Positions 1 to 11,351 of a stretch of 64,000 bases of DNA are shown piece by piece. The stretch lies in the NCBI GenBank assembly GCA_963978905.1, contig OZ022256.1, forward strand, positions 17,829,231 through 17,893,230, written 5' to 3'. The notes under the pieces were generated by a model. It made no database searches. It saw only the letters and a list, made by a program, of their open reading frames with translations, and had not been told where the DNA came from. Position 1 is the first letter of the stretch, and each line of letters starts with the position of its first letter. The translations under genes and the position numbers were made by a program. The DNA is from Trichostrongylus colubriformis. Taxonomy: Eukaryota; Nematoda; Chromadorea; Rhabditida; Trichostrongylidae.

Positions 1-200
1 CTCAGGACCATGTAAATCTAGATGTCGAAATTTGTGTCCTCTTAATACTAGTAAACATTCCAGATTGGGAGAGCGAAGGATTGTTTTCACTAATCTCATA
101 TGTAAGATAACTAAACATAAGCACGCAACTCGGCGCCTCTTGCCATCACAATGTTTTGCCCAGTTGGAGCAATTTGAGGAAGCTTTCTGGCATTTTTCAA

Positions 201-212
201 GGGGGGGGGGGG
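201..212. repeat. Poly-G tract
   Basis: A run of G residues. Similar runs occur at 831-839, 17246-17256 and 26270-26282, and as C at 41288-41298, 49869-49878 and 59717-59726. I see no coding use. Confidence 0.8.
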
Positions 213-675
213 AATAAAAAAGGCAAGGTGTGCACTTGCAATTTCTTTCCTTCTCACGCGTATCGAATGTTGAAGCAGCAAATTGCTTCAGAATAATTGA
301 AGGAAAAATGGCAAGGCCGACTTAGAAACTGCAACTGAGCCGAATATTTAGATGCCTAGATACATGAAATCTAGGGTAAGAGAGCCACATTATAGGTTTC
401 GCTCAGGAAGTATAACTTATTACGGTACACTGATGTCTTCTCACTATATTAACAATCGGAATGATAAAGAGATTCGGTTATCATTTAATAGTCAACATGC
501 TTCGAAGCAATATGGTTGTGTGCTTGCTTCTTCGCCAGAAGGGACTTTTGCCTAGACGAATGATTGAGTTTCTCCACACCCTGGACCGGTGAGGCACAAG
601 CAACTTACGCACTCCAAGACATTTAAGCGGCGTTTTACAGATTGAAACCAGCATTGTCATAAGTTTAATTCATTT

Positions 676-985
676 GAAGGAATCGCGCACGAAAATTTTA
701 AAATTTTCCTCGGTTTTTTGTTTTTCTATTTTTCATAAATTCATGTTGTATTTGTTTGATAAGATCGCATGCAAGCTTCATGTGAAAAAGTGAGAATCCG
801 GGTAGGACACAGCTCCCTAGAGTTGCGGCCGAGGGGGGGGCCTCAGGGTTAAAAGCTGTGTCTTAGCCGGATCTATCATTTTTCACGTGAAACTTCCGTG
901 CGGCCTTGTTAAAGAATCGTCCACGGAAAAATGGGTTTTTTGTTAATCATATATTTATGTTGTATTTTTCTAATGTGGGCCTAGC
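676..985. repeat. Family A foldback, truncated copy plus a second end
   Basis: The left arm starts GGAATCGCGCACG near 678 and includes ATGTTGTATTTG and a CATGTGAAAAAGTGAGAATCC block. The matching right arm stops near 914, where another family A left end (AAAGAATCGTCCACGGAAA) begins and runs to about 985. A short G-rich tract lies at the fold. Non-coding. Confidence 0.7.
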
Positions 986-1550
986 TTTGATGTGCCTTCT
1001 TCTATGCCCTTGTTGGGACAAACTATTGAGCTGATAGAAAATTCCAAAAAGGGACTTTTGGAGAAGGGTGACCCAAGGAATTCGTATCATAATTATACAA
1101 ATAGATTACGTGAAAGGATCAAGCAAGAGGAGAGAAATGTCCAGGAAGTGTCTGGAAATGGGTGCATGAAAAAATAATGGCGCTTGATGGACAAATAGTA
1201 GACATCCCACTTACGGAGGAATAATAAATTTCAAGAAAAAAAACGGAAAAGCACTCAAAGTAGAACGCTATTCAGCTGCGCTTATACAGCAGGCCCAATA
1301 CCGCACGCACAGCTTGCAAAAGGAAACCGATCATCCCGAACGGTGGCCGCGTTTAGAAGCGTGGGTAGGGGTAGGGTGGGCAATGAAGAGCTCCTGGAGT
1401 AGTAATCCAAATAAAAATTGACTGAGGGTTAGGAAAGGAAAAAAATTTTTTTGCAGAAGAAGGTTGCAACTTACCATGGAATCTTGAATCGGGACGTAGA
1501 TGGATCGATAGGGCTTCAAATACTGACCAGAATTGCAAAATGACATTCTT

Positions 1551-1979
1551 AAAGGAATCGTCCACGGAAAATGAGTTTTTGTGTTACCCATATGTTTATG
1601 TTGTATTTGCCTAATGTTGGCCTCATGCAAAATTTCACGCGAAAAAACGTGAATCTGGCTGAGATACAGCACCACAAAGTGCGGTCCAGGTGGGCGGGGC
1701 CTCCGTGTAAAAGCCTCGTCCCGTCGTCCGCCGTGGTCGGAGACGCATTGTAGGAGCAGAAGGTTACGTCAACAGTCCCACTCTCCGTTCCTAACGGCGG
1801 CGGACGACGGGACGAGGCTTTTACACGGAGGCCCCGCCCACTGGAACCGCACCTTGTGGTGCTGTATCTCAGCCAGATTCACATTTTTCACGTGAAATTT
1901 TGCATGAGGCCAACATTAGGCAATTACAACATAAATATATGGGTAACACAAAAACTCATTTTCCGTGGACGATTCCTTT
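1551..1979. mobile_element. Family A foldback element, best copy
   Basis: Two arms of about 185-190 bp form a near-perfect hairpin: AAAGGAATCGTCCACGG at 1551 pairs with the right end at 1979. Arms carry TTTATGTTGTATTTGCCTAA, CTGAGATACAGCACCACAA and a GC-rich block (AAAGCCTCGTCCCGTCGTCC). The unpaired centre includes GGAGACGCATTGT, which recurs in other copies. No coding capacity; open frames across it are palindrome artefacts. Very few mismatches between the arms suggest recent origin. Confidence 0.85.
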
Positions 1980-2793
1980 GAGCGAGCCAGGAGGGGTCAA
2001 ACTTTACTTGAAGATGCCTCTTTGGCGAGCCAGTTTGTCATAAGCACGATTAGTCCGGTGTCAGCAACGGTCACCATTATTCAATGGCAGTGGTCCGAAT
2101 CTGTAGGGGCAAGGTCGTACGTTTACTCAGCGTCAGAGAGTACTTTTTTGCACTTCGTGTTCCATCATCAGTAATGTCTTCTTTCACTTTTGAACGTTTC
2201 CTTGAACTGATACCTAATCGTACCCATCGTATACACTGCCGCTGAATCATGTAATGGTTAATGTTACACTGAAAAGGAAGCCGCGGAGTCGAAGTGGCCA
2301 TTTGTATAACGACACATATCACTCAACGCGCTTTTGGACGCTGATTTTCAATCTGCTCTCAAAACTGCCAAGCGTTTCTTTAGGGAGTTATGGGGGTTTT
2401 CGTGAACGCATGTGCGATTTGCGTGGAGTGGGACCATGGATGGGATTTCCATGAAGGTATTGCTTGACGCAAGGCTCTCTTCCATCTTCTGGAGCATTTT
2501 CAAAAAGCTTTCATGTGCAGTAATTATTATATCCGTTTTTCGCACAAACACTACCCGTGCCTTCAAGATCGCAGGAAACCCTGTGGACGATTACTATGAT
2601 ATTTGCGCATAGAGGGTCGAATCGCCCCTCCGTCTGTGCAAATTTTCCGCCTAATCCCGCTTTTGATTTTTTTCAGAATATGATAGGTGGCCAGGGGGTG
2701 AGTGGTTTTAAGTTCTCTGCAACAAAAAATCTTGCGACCCAAACAAGATAACTTGAACATGTCTATTATACTTGCCCATTACACTTAAATACA

Positions 2794-3506
2794 ATACCGC
2801 TCACATTTTTTTAAAAATCGACGGTGGGCGACGGATCAAACGGCACAAACCGTCGCATCGTCATAAGTTCGTAGCAGCGTTGGATTCGTCTCGATGCGAC
2901 GAATTCAGCGACCTATGAGATGTCGAATTTTGATGAGAAGGTCACCAGCTTATCGGTAAAAGCTGCAAAGATTTCTTTTTTTACCCTCGAACAAGACTCC
3001 GACTTTTTTGGGCCTACATTCACATGCACAATGTTGGTCATCTATACTCCGCACAAACAACATTTTCAGTGAGTTTCTTCAAATTTCTGGATACTTTTCA
3101 GCACGAAATTTCCACGACATTTTCGAGAGTTTTTAAGCTTATTTCGTCAGAATCGATGGATAGATTGAGAAGATAACTCACCTTTAATCGATTCTGACGA
3201 AATGAGCACAAAAACTCTCGAAAATGTCATGGAAATTTCGCAACAACTGGACATGTGAATGCAAGCCAAAAGGCGGAGTCTTGCCTGAGGGTAAAAAAAG
3301 AAATCTTTGCATCTTTTACCGAGAAACTGGTGACCTACTTATCAAATTCGACATCTCATAGGTCGTTGAGTTCGTCGCATCGAGACGAATCCAACGCTTT
3401 TGATTTTTCCCATTTTATTCATTTTCGACAAGATTATGACGGTGCGACGGTTTGAGTCGTTTAATCCGTCGCCCATCGTCGATATTTCAAAAAATGTGAG
3501 CGGTAT
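2794..3506. mobile_element. Family B foldback element, 713 bp
   Basis: Arms begin ATACCGCTCACATTTTTT and end in the matching complement at 3506. Both carry GACGGTGGGCGACGG, GGATTCGTCTCGATGCGACG and GACCTATGAGATGTCGAATT. A second nested pairing near the centre (CTCGAAAATGTCATGG, AATCGATTCTGACGAAAT) closes on a small loop around 3155-3180. No coding. Confidence 0.85.
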
Positions 3507-6500
3507 AGTACGTAACAAGCGTCAAATAAGAACATTTACTGGGCGAAGACAACGACTTTTCCTTCGCATAATGTATTGTCACTTAATAGGCCAAGAATTT
3601 TTCCGATTGGTCAAACCTCGAGCCGGCTAAAAACTTGCCTCGCATGGTAATTTGATTTCCTGAACACGAAATTGCACTGGTTTTGCACGAAAATGACTGG
3701 CTAGTGCGTTATGGGCTTCCGAACGTACCATGTATAACAGTAATAGTAATACTCATTCAGGTACACGTCCATGACTCCCTTCAGAAAAACGTTTGGCGCA
3801 TATTGAACACACATTTTATCTGCGTCCAGAAGCGCATCGAATGATTTGTCTCATTGCAAATGGCCACTTTGATTACCTGCGGGGAAAAGTTCCTTGTGAG
3901 TAATGTAAGTGGTTATAAATACAGTGGCAGTGAAAATGATAGGTGCGATTAGATGACAGAACAAGGAAATTTTAGAAGTGAAGGAAGAGCACTCATCGAC
4001 GAACACGGAATGCAATAAACTCCGCTCCGACGGGAAGCAAACCTACGAACTCGCACCTCCAGATTCAGATCACTGGAATTGAGTCACGGTGGCCGTTACT
4101 GACACAGCACTAATCGTGCTGATGGCAAAGCGCCTCGCCAATGAGTCATCGCAAGCAAACTTAGACTCCCCTAACTAGCTTACATAGTATTTCGCCATTT
4201 TGGTTTTCACGTTATAATTGGTATTCAGGGCTCCATCAGTCCATCTGGATGTCAATTCAAAAATTCATAGGTAGTAGAAATCTATCCCTGGTAAGTTCCG
4301 CCGGAGACCCGAGATTGCCAGCAAACCCTTCATCTTATTCCGGGTCCATGCTTGGCGGGTGACGGTTGTAACATACGGCAGGAAGAGTTTGTGTGAAAAT
4401 TGCATTGCTTGTCGCGAAACTTTCTTGAGCACTATGTCACGGTAGCATGGTACAGTAGCGAAACAGCGAAATAGACTTGCACGGAAAATAGGATTCACAT
4501 CAACAAATGTCCTTATAACCTATCTCACGGAGCCAGAGGCCAGGGGCAGTGACAACGTCGCAGCTCGACGTTCAAGTCCGTGTGTCTCAACACATACTTA
4601 TGCGGCCTCGTAATATCGCGCGAATCTAATCTGAAGTAAAAAATCGAGCTATCGTCATGAGCAAAAAAATCTGTTGTGGGTATCGCGCATACATTCTCAC
4701 TTCTTCTGCTATTCTCTTCCTTCTTCTTTTATGCCTTTTCTTTAACATTTTGGCCTCATCTGGCCTGGAAAACCAAAGCTAAGAAAAGCGATTGGTGGTA
4801 ATAATTGCAAATCTCTACCGGTTGGAAGAGCTGCCCGTGCTTCATAATCAAATTTTGCAAAGTTTCAATGAGTGTACCGACTTCGGTAACCGTTAGTGAT
4901 TATGAAAACTAATAATAGTAAATAATAATAATGATAAACTCCGGGTGCTTCGACAAGAGGTCAACAGACACAGCAGTCAATTAAGCAAGGTCACCCCGCA
5001 TACCAAGGTATGGGGGTGGTGCTAGAGAGGTGCGAGGCAAATGCGAGGCAAAGGCGCCAAGGAGTATTCTGTACAATAGCCGCCCACAGCTCCGAAGCAT
5101 CATGTGGATATGAAATATGGATTGGAGGAAGGCGTTGCTCACTCAGCGATTCGGACTGAATGTTCGTTCCAATGCCTCTACCTCGATACTTCGGAACAGA
5201 ACTCAGATAAGTGACGCATCGCAATGCTGATTGAAGGATTCCGTGATTGGGAAAAGATCACGATAACGAGTTCGATCAGTGTTAATGGACTGGAGAGGTA
5301 GTTGTTAGTGCAGCACAAATAGAATCACCTATTATATAGGAGCTCCTTGAAAGCACATCCAAAGCAAATCGATGTGAGGGACTATTCCTGGCCATGAACA
5401 AATCATGAGAGGTCCGCATGACGAGTCTTTCCCTCCTGCAATCTAAAAGTGAGTGACAAGTCCTCTATAGGCCAATTAAGGACAATGGCGCTCGCTCATT
5501 TGAGAGTTCTGCGAACTTACATGTAGGCGTAATGAGCGTACGAATGAGTGCTCTTTGTCAACCTCTTATCTCTTCGCCATCCCTTCCCGCCTGGTCCTTT
5601 ATCATAGTGTCTCCTTATAAAATTCAATAGCACAATGCTCTAGATCAGCTGCAAGAACTAAGAATTGGTTTGCGATAATTCAGTTTTCTTTTTTGTTTCC
5701 TCGATGGAGGACTTCTATAGAACACGGATTTCTTGCGCATGGAATAAACATATAGGAGCGATTGAGCACTAAACTCTCTATCATTCTGAAGGCACCGTAT
5801 GGGTGGTCTATCTATGAACCAGTTTTAGCTACGCAACGTACATCGCGCGTCACGGCGAGGAAGGTGAGGAGCCTTAGACACATAGGATCTGTTGTACGTT
5901 ATGTTGTTGATCTCTTCAGCAATGTGTTCTGGCAAATATCACCACGATTTATTAATTCACTTTTATGCGAGCGGATCTATTGGTATTGTGATCCAATGTT
6001 CCACTCGGTGCATTTACAATGAGGAGGGAGTTATCCCGCTGAAGAAGCTATCATTTCTGTGCTCGAAAGTGAAAAGTAACCCTTGCTACAGTAATGCTGA
6101 GATAGGAGCAAAATCTTCAGTGTCCGACGAGACGTCAACCCGCACATCATGCTTTTCGGGTATTTGTGCTAATCCATCACACTACCGACACCTTATGAGA
6201 TCCTTCCTTTCTCTTCATACTTGTTATCATCAACAGCATCATCTTCTTCACCCTGTTATCATAACCTTTTTCCGTGACATTCGAGTGCGTTACTCGCTGA
6301 CCACTTGGCTTAACAAGGAAGGCCAATGAAATCACATACATGAAACAAAAAACCGAAGTCAAAATCGGCTAAATGATTCTGGTACCAAAATATGACTGGT
6401 GAAAGTTGCTTTGAAGGAAGCAATTTTGACCATTTTCTTGTACACAAAAAACTGAAAATACGAGTTTCTTTGCAGACTTTTAATGGATTTTGCACATAGG

Positions 6501-6580
6501 TTGCATATGCAGTTCTACATGAACACAAAAGAGAGAAACTCGGGAAAACTGCAAAAATTTGTCTTTAACTGTGATCGGAC
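3507..6580. other. Unannotated stretch, no supported gene
   Basis: Only short frames (longest 145 codons at 5892-6329) without recognisable motifs or splice-consistent partners. A weak box-B-like GTTCAAGTCC at 4569 has no cloverleaf. Confidence 0.6.
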
Positions 6581-7800
6581 AGAATGTTCAACAACAATTG
6601 AGACTCCAGAATATTTATTCAAAAAACTCAAAAGACCCATCAAAAGCCTGAGAAGTCTTTAAAGATTGCGATATTTCGGCGTTTAACGCCTTCTTTAGGC
6701 TTGAAGCTGTGGAAGTTAGTCAAATTATATGATATACGTTGTATACCACTAGCTTACGGCTCCGTCTCAAGAACTTTTTGGCGTGAGTCACCCTGTCAAA
6801 GACGTGTGGTGCAGAAAATGATGAGCCCACCCGGACGCTCCCTTAAATAGTCTTGGACGCTACGTGACTTGGACGACAGTTGACATGAGAATGATCAAGC
6901 AGTATGAGTATGAGTATGCGTTTTAAATCAGGCGGAGGACGGAATATTACTCGTACTGGGAGCGTTGAGTTCTTGACCAAGCTGTTAACTTTTGATGTCG
7001 TTTTCATTGACATATGGCATTATCACTGATATTCCATCTGTTGAGGAATACGGCCTACATGTGAGCGATCGCGTGGTGGTATAACCGTTGTCCCTCGAAA
7101 TATTTTCCACCACCAAATCCACCCCGTCCCATTATTGGGTGCCTATTTTATCCTTGGTCCTTACCAGGTCCTGGACGATGTTGGCTTTGATATATAAGTA
7201 GTGACAACTTCTGGCATGCATCAGTATATTCTTAGACGATGGTTTCTTATACAAAGAGACCTCTAGGTTATCTTATACAAACGAAGAAGCCTTTATTCTT
7301 CAATACCATTATTGATTATGCGCACTTTTGTGTTCAAGTATGGGACGTAACCCTCCTCATTTGGCTTTTCCACAGTGAAAAAAATATTGGGATCCTGCAA
7401 GTTCAAATTGAGAAGGGTGCCCTACAGTTCGGTAAGCGATGAACCAATAACGAACACGTCGTCTACATACCTTTTGTAAAACATTATTCCAGTGGTTACG
7501 ACCTATTATCTATGCGGTCAAGAGATACATTGGCCAGTAGTGGGGCTATTCTCAAGTCCATGGCCAGTCCGCGACATTATTCAAAGTATCTGCCACTGGA
7601 CTGGAATATGTTATTCCAGAGTTGTCTTCTGCAGCTCCCTGAGGTCATCCTCTTCAAGATCAAGGGTGTACATCTCCCTTTGTATTGCTTCCAGAGGTCT
7701 AGCAGGATCTCAATCGCTTCACTGTTATTGAAGCTGGTATACAGAGATACAGCGTGGAAGCTGGCATAGCTTGACTCCAACGGAAGCTGGAATTGCTTGA
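6581..7800 (-). pseudogene. Reverse transcriptase relic, Penelope-like, left copy
   Basis: Read leftward from 7800: HAVSLYTSFNN (palm motif A, with the aspartate replaced by histidine just before AVSLYT), then a region equivalent to motif B, then RYVDDVFVIGSS at about 7435-7470 (motif C, the catalytic Asp pair at 7458-7463), then TVEKPNEEGYVPYLNTKVR. Stops and frameshifts lie between these blocks, for example a stop shortly after the YVDD block. The SLYT, YVDD and EKP...PYLNT pattern is that of Penelope-like retroelements common in strongylid nematodes. 5'-truncated at the axis; the GIY-YIG nuclease region expected at the far end was not recognised. Confidence 0.75.
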
Positions 7801-7807
7801 GAGAATC

Positions 7808-7849
7808 TATAAAATCTCCGCTATTAGTGGTGATAGCGGAGATTTTATA
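7808..7849. repeat. Perfect 17-bp hairpin at the inverted-repeat axis
   Basis: TATAAAATCTCCGCTAT at 7808-7824 and its exact reverse complement at 7833-7849, with an 8-base loop. This marks the head-to-head junction of the two retroelement copies. Confidence 0.9.
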
Positions 7850-8149
7850 AATTTCAATAGCGGATATTCATAGATCCTCTTAAGCAATGACACTTCCTTG
7901 GAGACAAGCTATGCCAGCTTTGACGCTGTATCTCTGTATACCAACCTCAACAACCGTGATGCGAGTGAGGCCCTATTAGACCTCTGGTAGCAATACAAAA
8001 AGGAGGTCTACATTTTTGGCTTGAAGAGGATGACCTCAGGGAGCAGTTGAAGGCAACTCTGGAATGCAGCATATTCCAAATCAGTGGCGGATACTGTGAA
8101 CAATGTTACGGCCTGGCCATGGGCTGGAGAATAGCCCCACTACTTGAGA

Positions 8150-8186
8150 TTGTATATCTATATCTATCTATATCGATATCTGTATA
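8150..8186. repeat. TATC/TATA-rich microsatellite
   Basis: An imperfect run of TATC and TATA units directly before the transposon. It supplies the TA target and marks where the right retroelement copy breaks off. Confidence 0.8.
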
Positions 8187-8188
8187 TA

Positions 8189-9538
8189 CAGGGTGGCCGA
8201 AAAGTATAGGACGCCATGTTTCTAAGTATAAACTCCAAGGTACAGATGAGGTAGCAAGGTAAGTTTATTAAAAATACAACGTTTTTATTATTATATTATA
8301 ATATTCGTATTATATTGCTAAAAAATACATTGAAAAAATACACGATCGCTATATCACAGAAGGTGCTCGAAATTTGAACCTTTTGCTCTGACGCAGGCCT
8401 TCAGACGTTCGACAACAGAACCAACAGTGTGCCGCAGGTAGTCGATGTCAATATCGTCCCAAGCCTTCTGAAGAGCCAACTCCAGAGCACGCACAGAGCC
8501 GTAGGATTGACCCGCGGTCTTGCTCTTCAAGAAATCCCCACAAAGAAAAGTGCTTCCGATTGAGATCTGGGGAGGAAGAGGACCATAGGTTCTTGCCCCA
8601 GTCAAGAAAGTGTGCGTCCAGCACAGCTTCGGTCCATCTGAAGCTGTGAGAAGGGGCCCAATCTTGCTGGAGGACAAATGGTCGCTGTCTAAAGTGCTCA
8701 GTGGCCTAGGGCAACAGATTACCCATCGAAACCACTTTTTCGTAGACCTGTGAGTTCATTTTCACATTTCTATAGATGAATACCAGTGGAATTTTGGCAT
8801 CCGATGTCACTCTAGCCCAAACCATCACACTTTTGAGAAAAAGCCTGGTGTGGATCAAGCGACGTTTGGAAGACTTGCTGCCAACTTCTGACAACAATTG
8901 CCTCTGGTTTCGGCGATGTGGAATCGGTTGAACTCTTATAATCTTCTCATCAGTCCAAAACACATCAGAGATGCGGCGCACCTCCAGCTCACGCAAAGGC
9001 TTCTTGGCTTTCAGCAGTCGGTATCGCTTATCTTCTTTCGTGAAGATCTGACCACGACGGAGCCGGTGACTGTTCAGTCCTAACTCGTTTTTCACAGTCT
9101 TCTGAACCGAATGACGGCTGATTCCTAGATCTGAAGCACCGATTCATGCTGACTCCATCGTTGCGAGTGATCCAATTCTTGATAATTCCTCGGATTTTCA
9201 GAGTGTTCATAGTCCTTGGTCGTCCACTCTTTGGCATCTAAGAGGTGTCCCCTCGAGCTCTGAGAGCAGAGGAAACTTTGCGGACGGTAGGAAAAGGAAT
9301 TCCGTGACGTTTCGCGATGCCGCAGCTTCGGACTCCTTCCTTGAGCAGCTTCTCGATGATAGGACGGTGTGGAGAAACTTTCATAGCGAGAGTATGGATA
9401 GCTTATAGATGAAATAGCTTTTTAAATATCTTAGACATATCCTGAGCTTTCGAGCATATTTCTTATATCTTGGAAATATCACGCGGCCCAGTGCCAGCAC
9501 GTGCGAACACCTGCGTCCTATACTTTTCAGCCACCCTG
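8189..9538 (-). mobile_element. Tc1/mariner-superfamily transposon, maT-like, full length
   Basis: About 1.35 kb bounded by terminal inverted repeats: CAGGGTGGCCGAAAAGTATA at the left and its near-complement ending CAGCCACCCTG at the right, each with an outer TA (8187-8188 and 9539-9540), the standard target duplication. It carries a single transposase frame on the minus strand. Inserted inside the right Penelope-like copy, so it is younger than that inverted duplication or at least than its right arm. Confidence 0.9.
8354..9384 (-). pseudogene. DD37D-type (maT) transposase, inactivated
   Basis: Starts at the ATG at 9384 (MKVSPHRPIIEKLLKEG) with a helix-turn-helix (IAKRHGIPFPTVRKVSSALR), then an in-frame TAG, then SGRPRTMNTLKIRGIIKNW (linker and second DNA-binding helix), then a frameshift. 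The catalytic core follows: VFWTDEKIIRVQP (first Asp) and LQQDWAPSH (second Asp). In the third block SPDLNRKHFSLWGFLE the expected Asp is His, 36 residues after the second Asp; related elements read SPDLNPxDFxLW. Further shifts occur near 8700 and 8500. The stop, the shifts and the lost third carboxylate make it dead. The spacing and the PDLN...F.LW block point to the maT/DD37D clade rather than Tc1 (DD34E). Confidence 0.85.
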
Positions 9539-10991
9539 TAGATTGATAGTATGTGGACGGGGTGGATTTGGTGGTGGAGAATATTTTGAGGGACAACGGT
9601 TATACCACCACACGACCGCTCACATGTAGGCCGTATTCCTCACCAGATGGAATATCAGTGATAATGCCATATGACAATGAAAACGGCATCAAAAGTTAAC
9701 AGCGTGGTCAAGAACTCAACGCTTCCAGTACGACTAAGATTCCTTCCTCCGCCTAATTGAAAATGCATACTCACATATTCAAGGCTTTACGAGGATAGAT
9801 GTGGAAGGGTGGAGTGTAGTTTCTGTAGCAACCACAAAACAATTCATGATTACTGCTTGATCCTTCTCATGTCAACTGTAGACCAAGTCACATGGCGTCC
9901 TATACTATTTAAGGGTGCGACCGGATGGGTTCATCATTTTCTGTACCACACGTCTTTGACAGGGTGAGTCACGCAAAAAACGCAAAAGGTTCTTGGACGA
10001 GGCCGTAAGCTAGTGGTATACAACCTATATAAAATAATTTATCTAACTATCACAGTTTCGGGCCTGCAGAAGGCGTTAAACGTCGATATCACAAAAATAT
10101 TCTCAAACCATCGAGAATTTTGAGGGGTCTTTGAGTTTTAAATGAATATTCTGGAGTCTCAATTATTGCTGAACATTCAGTTAACCATGAGACTTCGGAA
10201 CAGCGCAATATTAAAGTGATCAAACAATCAACCATTTCTGACACGCTCACTATTTTGCCTAATTTAACCTGGTTTTTTTGTTTCATGTACGAGCCTCTCT
10301 ATAGTAGATGAAGAAAAGGCCGCTCAAAAGAAGTTCACCGTGTTTCGATGGGCCTTCCTTGTTGGAGAAATGAACTGCAAAACTGTTAGTGATTTTTGCA
10401 GTGATGCCATGGAAGAAAACTAGACGTACTTATATCCAGAAGCAAAGCGATGTACGGAAGAAGAAGTCGATTAGAGACTAGGTAGATGATCTTATGTTCT
10501 GCGCCGACACCAAATACCTATCGATTCTATGGATATCCTTCACCGATTGGGCCACTCTCTCTCGCAGGAAAAACTCATTAAATCCAGGCGAGGCTGCGTG
10601 GCGCGACCCCAGGTGGCGGATAGGAAGCTAATCGCGAGCCAGAAAGCACCATGCATTCGACCTAAAACGCAGGTGGATTCCGTAGATGGACTCACTGTTT
10701 CTGCTGTGCTGGGCTGATTCAATCCATCTGTATCCATGCAGACACTTCTTGCTACGTGTGGGGGCATTCTTTGTGGTGCAGTTGAGATTCTGCATCTGGT
10801 ACAGCTAAAAGTTTGCGTTCTAAGGACTGAGAGCTACGTGGGCTGGGATTTTTAAGATTTTAAGCCCAATTTTTAAGCTCCACGTATACTCTGGGATAGC
10901 TGACCACCCGTAAACACAGCCCCCAACGACAGAGCCTTACAAGTTACTCGTAGGGTCGAAAAACCGCAATGAGGATGGATCTCATTTCCCT

Positions 10992-11351
10992 ATGCTTTAT
11001 GCAACCCGCTATGTGGCAGCTTTGAGTAGACCGCAGTGGAGAGCTGTCAAAAACCCAGAGCCATGTCAGGCTGATCAAATCAAGGAGGACTGGGATGGCA
11101 ATCGTACCTTCATTAAGCCAACCTTTGCATCGGAAGCGAGTATCGAAGATTTGATGATGCAAGCCAAGAAGACCAAGCACTTCACTATCGGACTGACTGA
11201 AACGAGAAGGCATAGCCCGCTCCTTGCTGTTTATTGGTCTACAGAACAGCTGTACCTTGGGACATGTGACATAGGCGGTGTGAGTGTTCTCATCAACACG
11301 CACTTGGCCTGTCACATGTTCCAAGGGACTTGGATTTTTGAAAGCATTTAA
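10992..11351 (+). pseudogene. RTE-type non-LTR retrotransposon endonuclease fragment
   Basis: The frame holds FASEASIEDLMMQAKKTKHF, IGLTETRRHSPL and LYLGTCDIGGVSVLINTHLA, matching the N-terminal part of the apurinic-type endonuclease of RTE elements. In such proteins L-T-E-T-R carries the catalytic glutamate and G-V-G-V-L-V-N the next beta strand. Coding similarity starts near 11090 and ends abruptly near 11330. No reverse transcriptase follows, so this is a short dead piece. Confidence 0.75.

Larger units (their letters stand above)
6581..10179. repeat. Giant inverted repeat of two Penelope-like copies
   Basis: Outer arms 6581-7132 and 9541-10179 are reverse complements with scattered differences and indels, and inner arms about 7545-7800 and 7860-8150 match in the same way. 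The axis is a 17-bp perfect hairpin at 7808-7849. The left copy reads on the minus strand and the right on the plus strand, both starting at the axis. The left copy keeps 7133-7540 (with the YVDD motif), which the right copy lacks; there the right copy carries a DNA transposon. The right copy keeps a Cys-rich coding segment that the left has lost. Confidence 0.85.
7860..10179 (+). pseudogene. Reverse transcriptase relic, Penelope-like, right copy
   Basis: Frame fragments in order: SFDAVSLYTNLNN from about 7916 (motif A, aspartate kept), a stop after LLDLW, ECSIFQISGGYCEQ, and GLAMGWRIAPLLE from 8110 (motif B). The copy then breaks in a TATC-rich tract, is interrupted by the transposon 8189-9538, and resumes at 9541. 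Near 9795 the frame gives SRLYEDRCGRVECSFCSN, the Cys-rich stretch that in Penelope-like proteins follows the RT domain. The motif C segment present in the left copy is missing. Clearly non-functional. Confidence 0.75.

Noticed and set aside
4540..4600. A possible tRNA (GTTCAAGTCC box B-like)
   Set aside because: No box A at the right distance and no acceptor stem pairing.
5892..6329. A 145-codon plus-strand frame
   Set aside because: No motif, skewed composition and an overlapping opposite-strand frame; probably chance.
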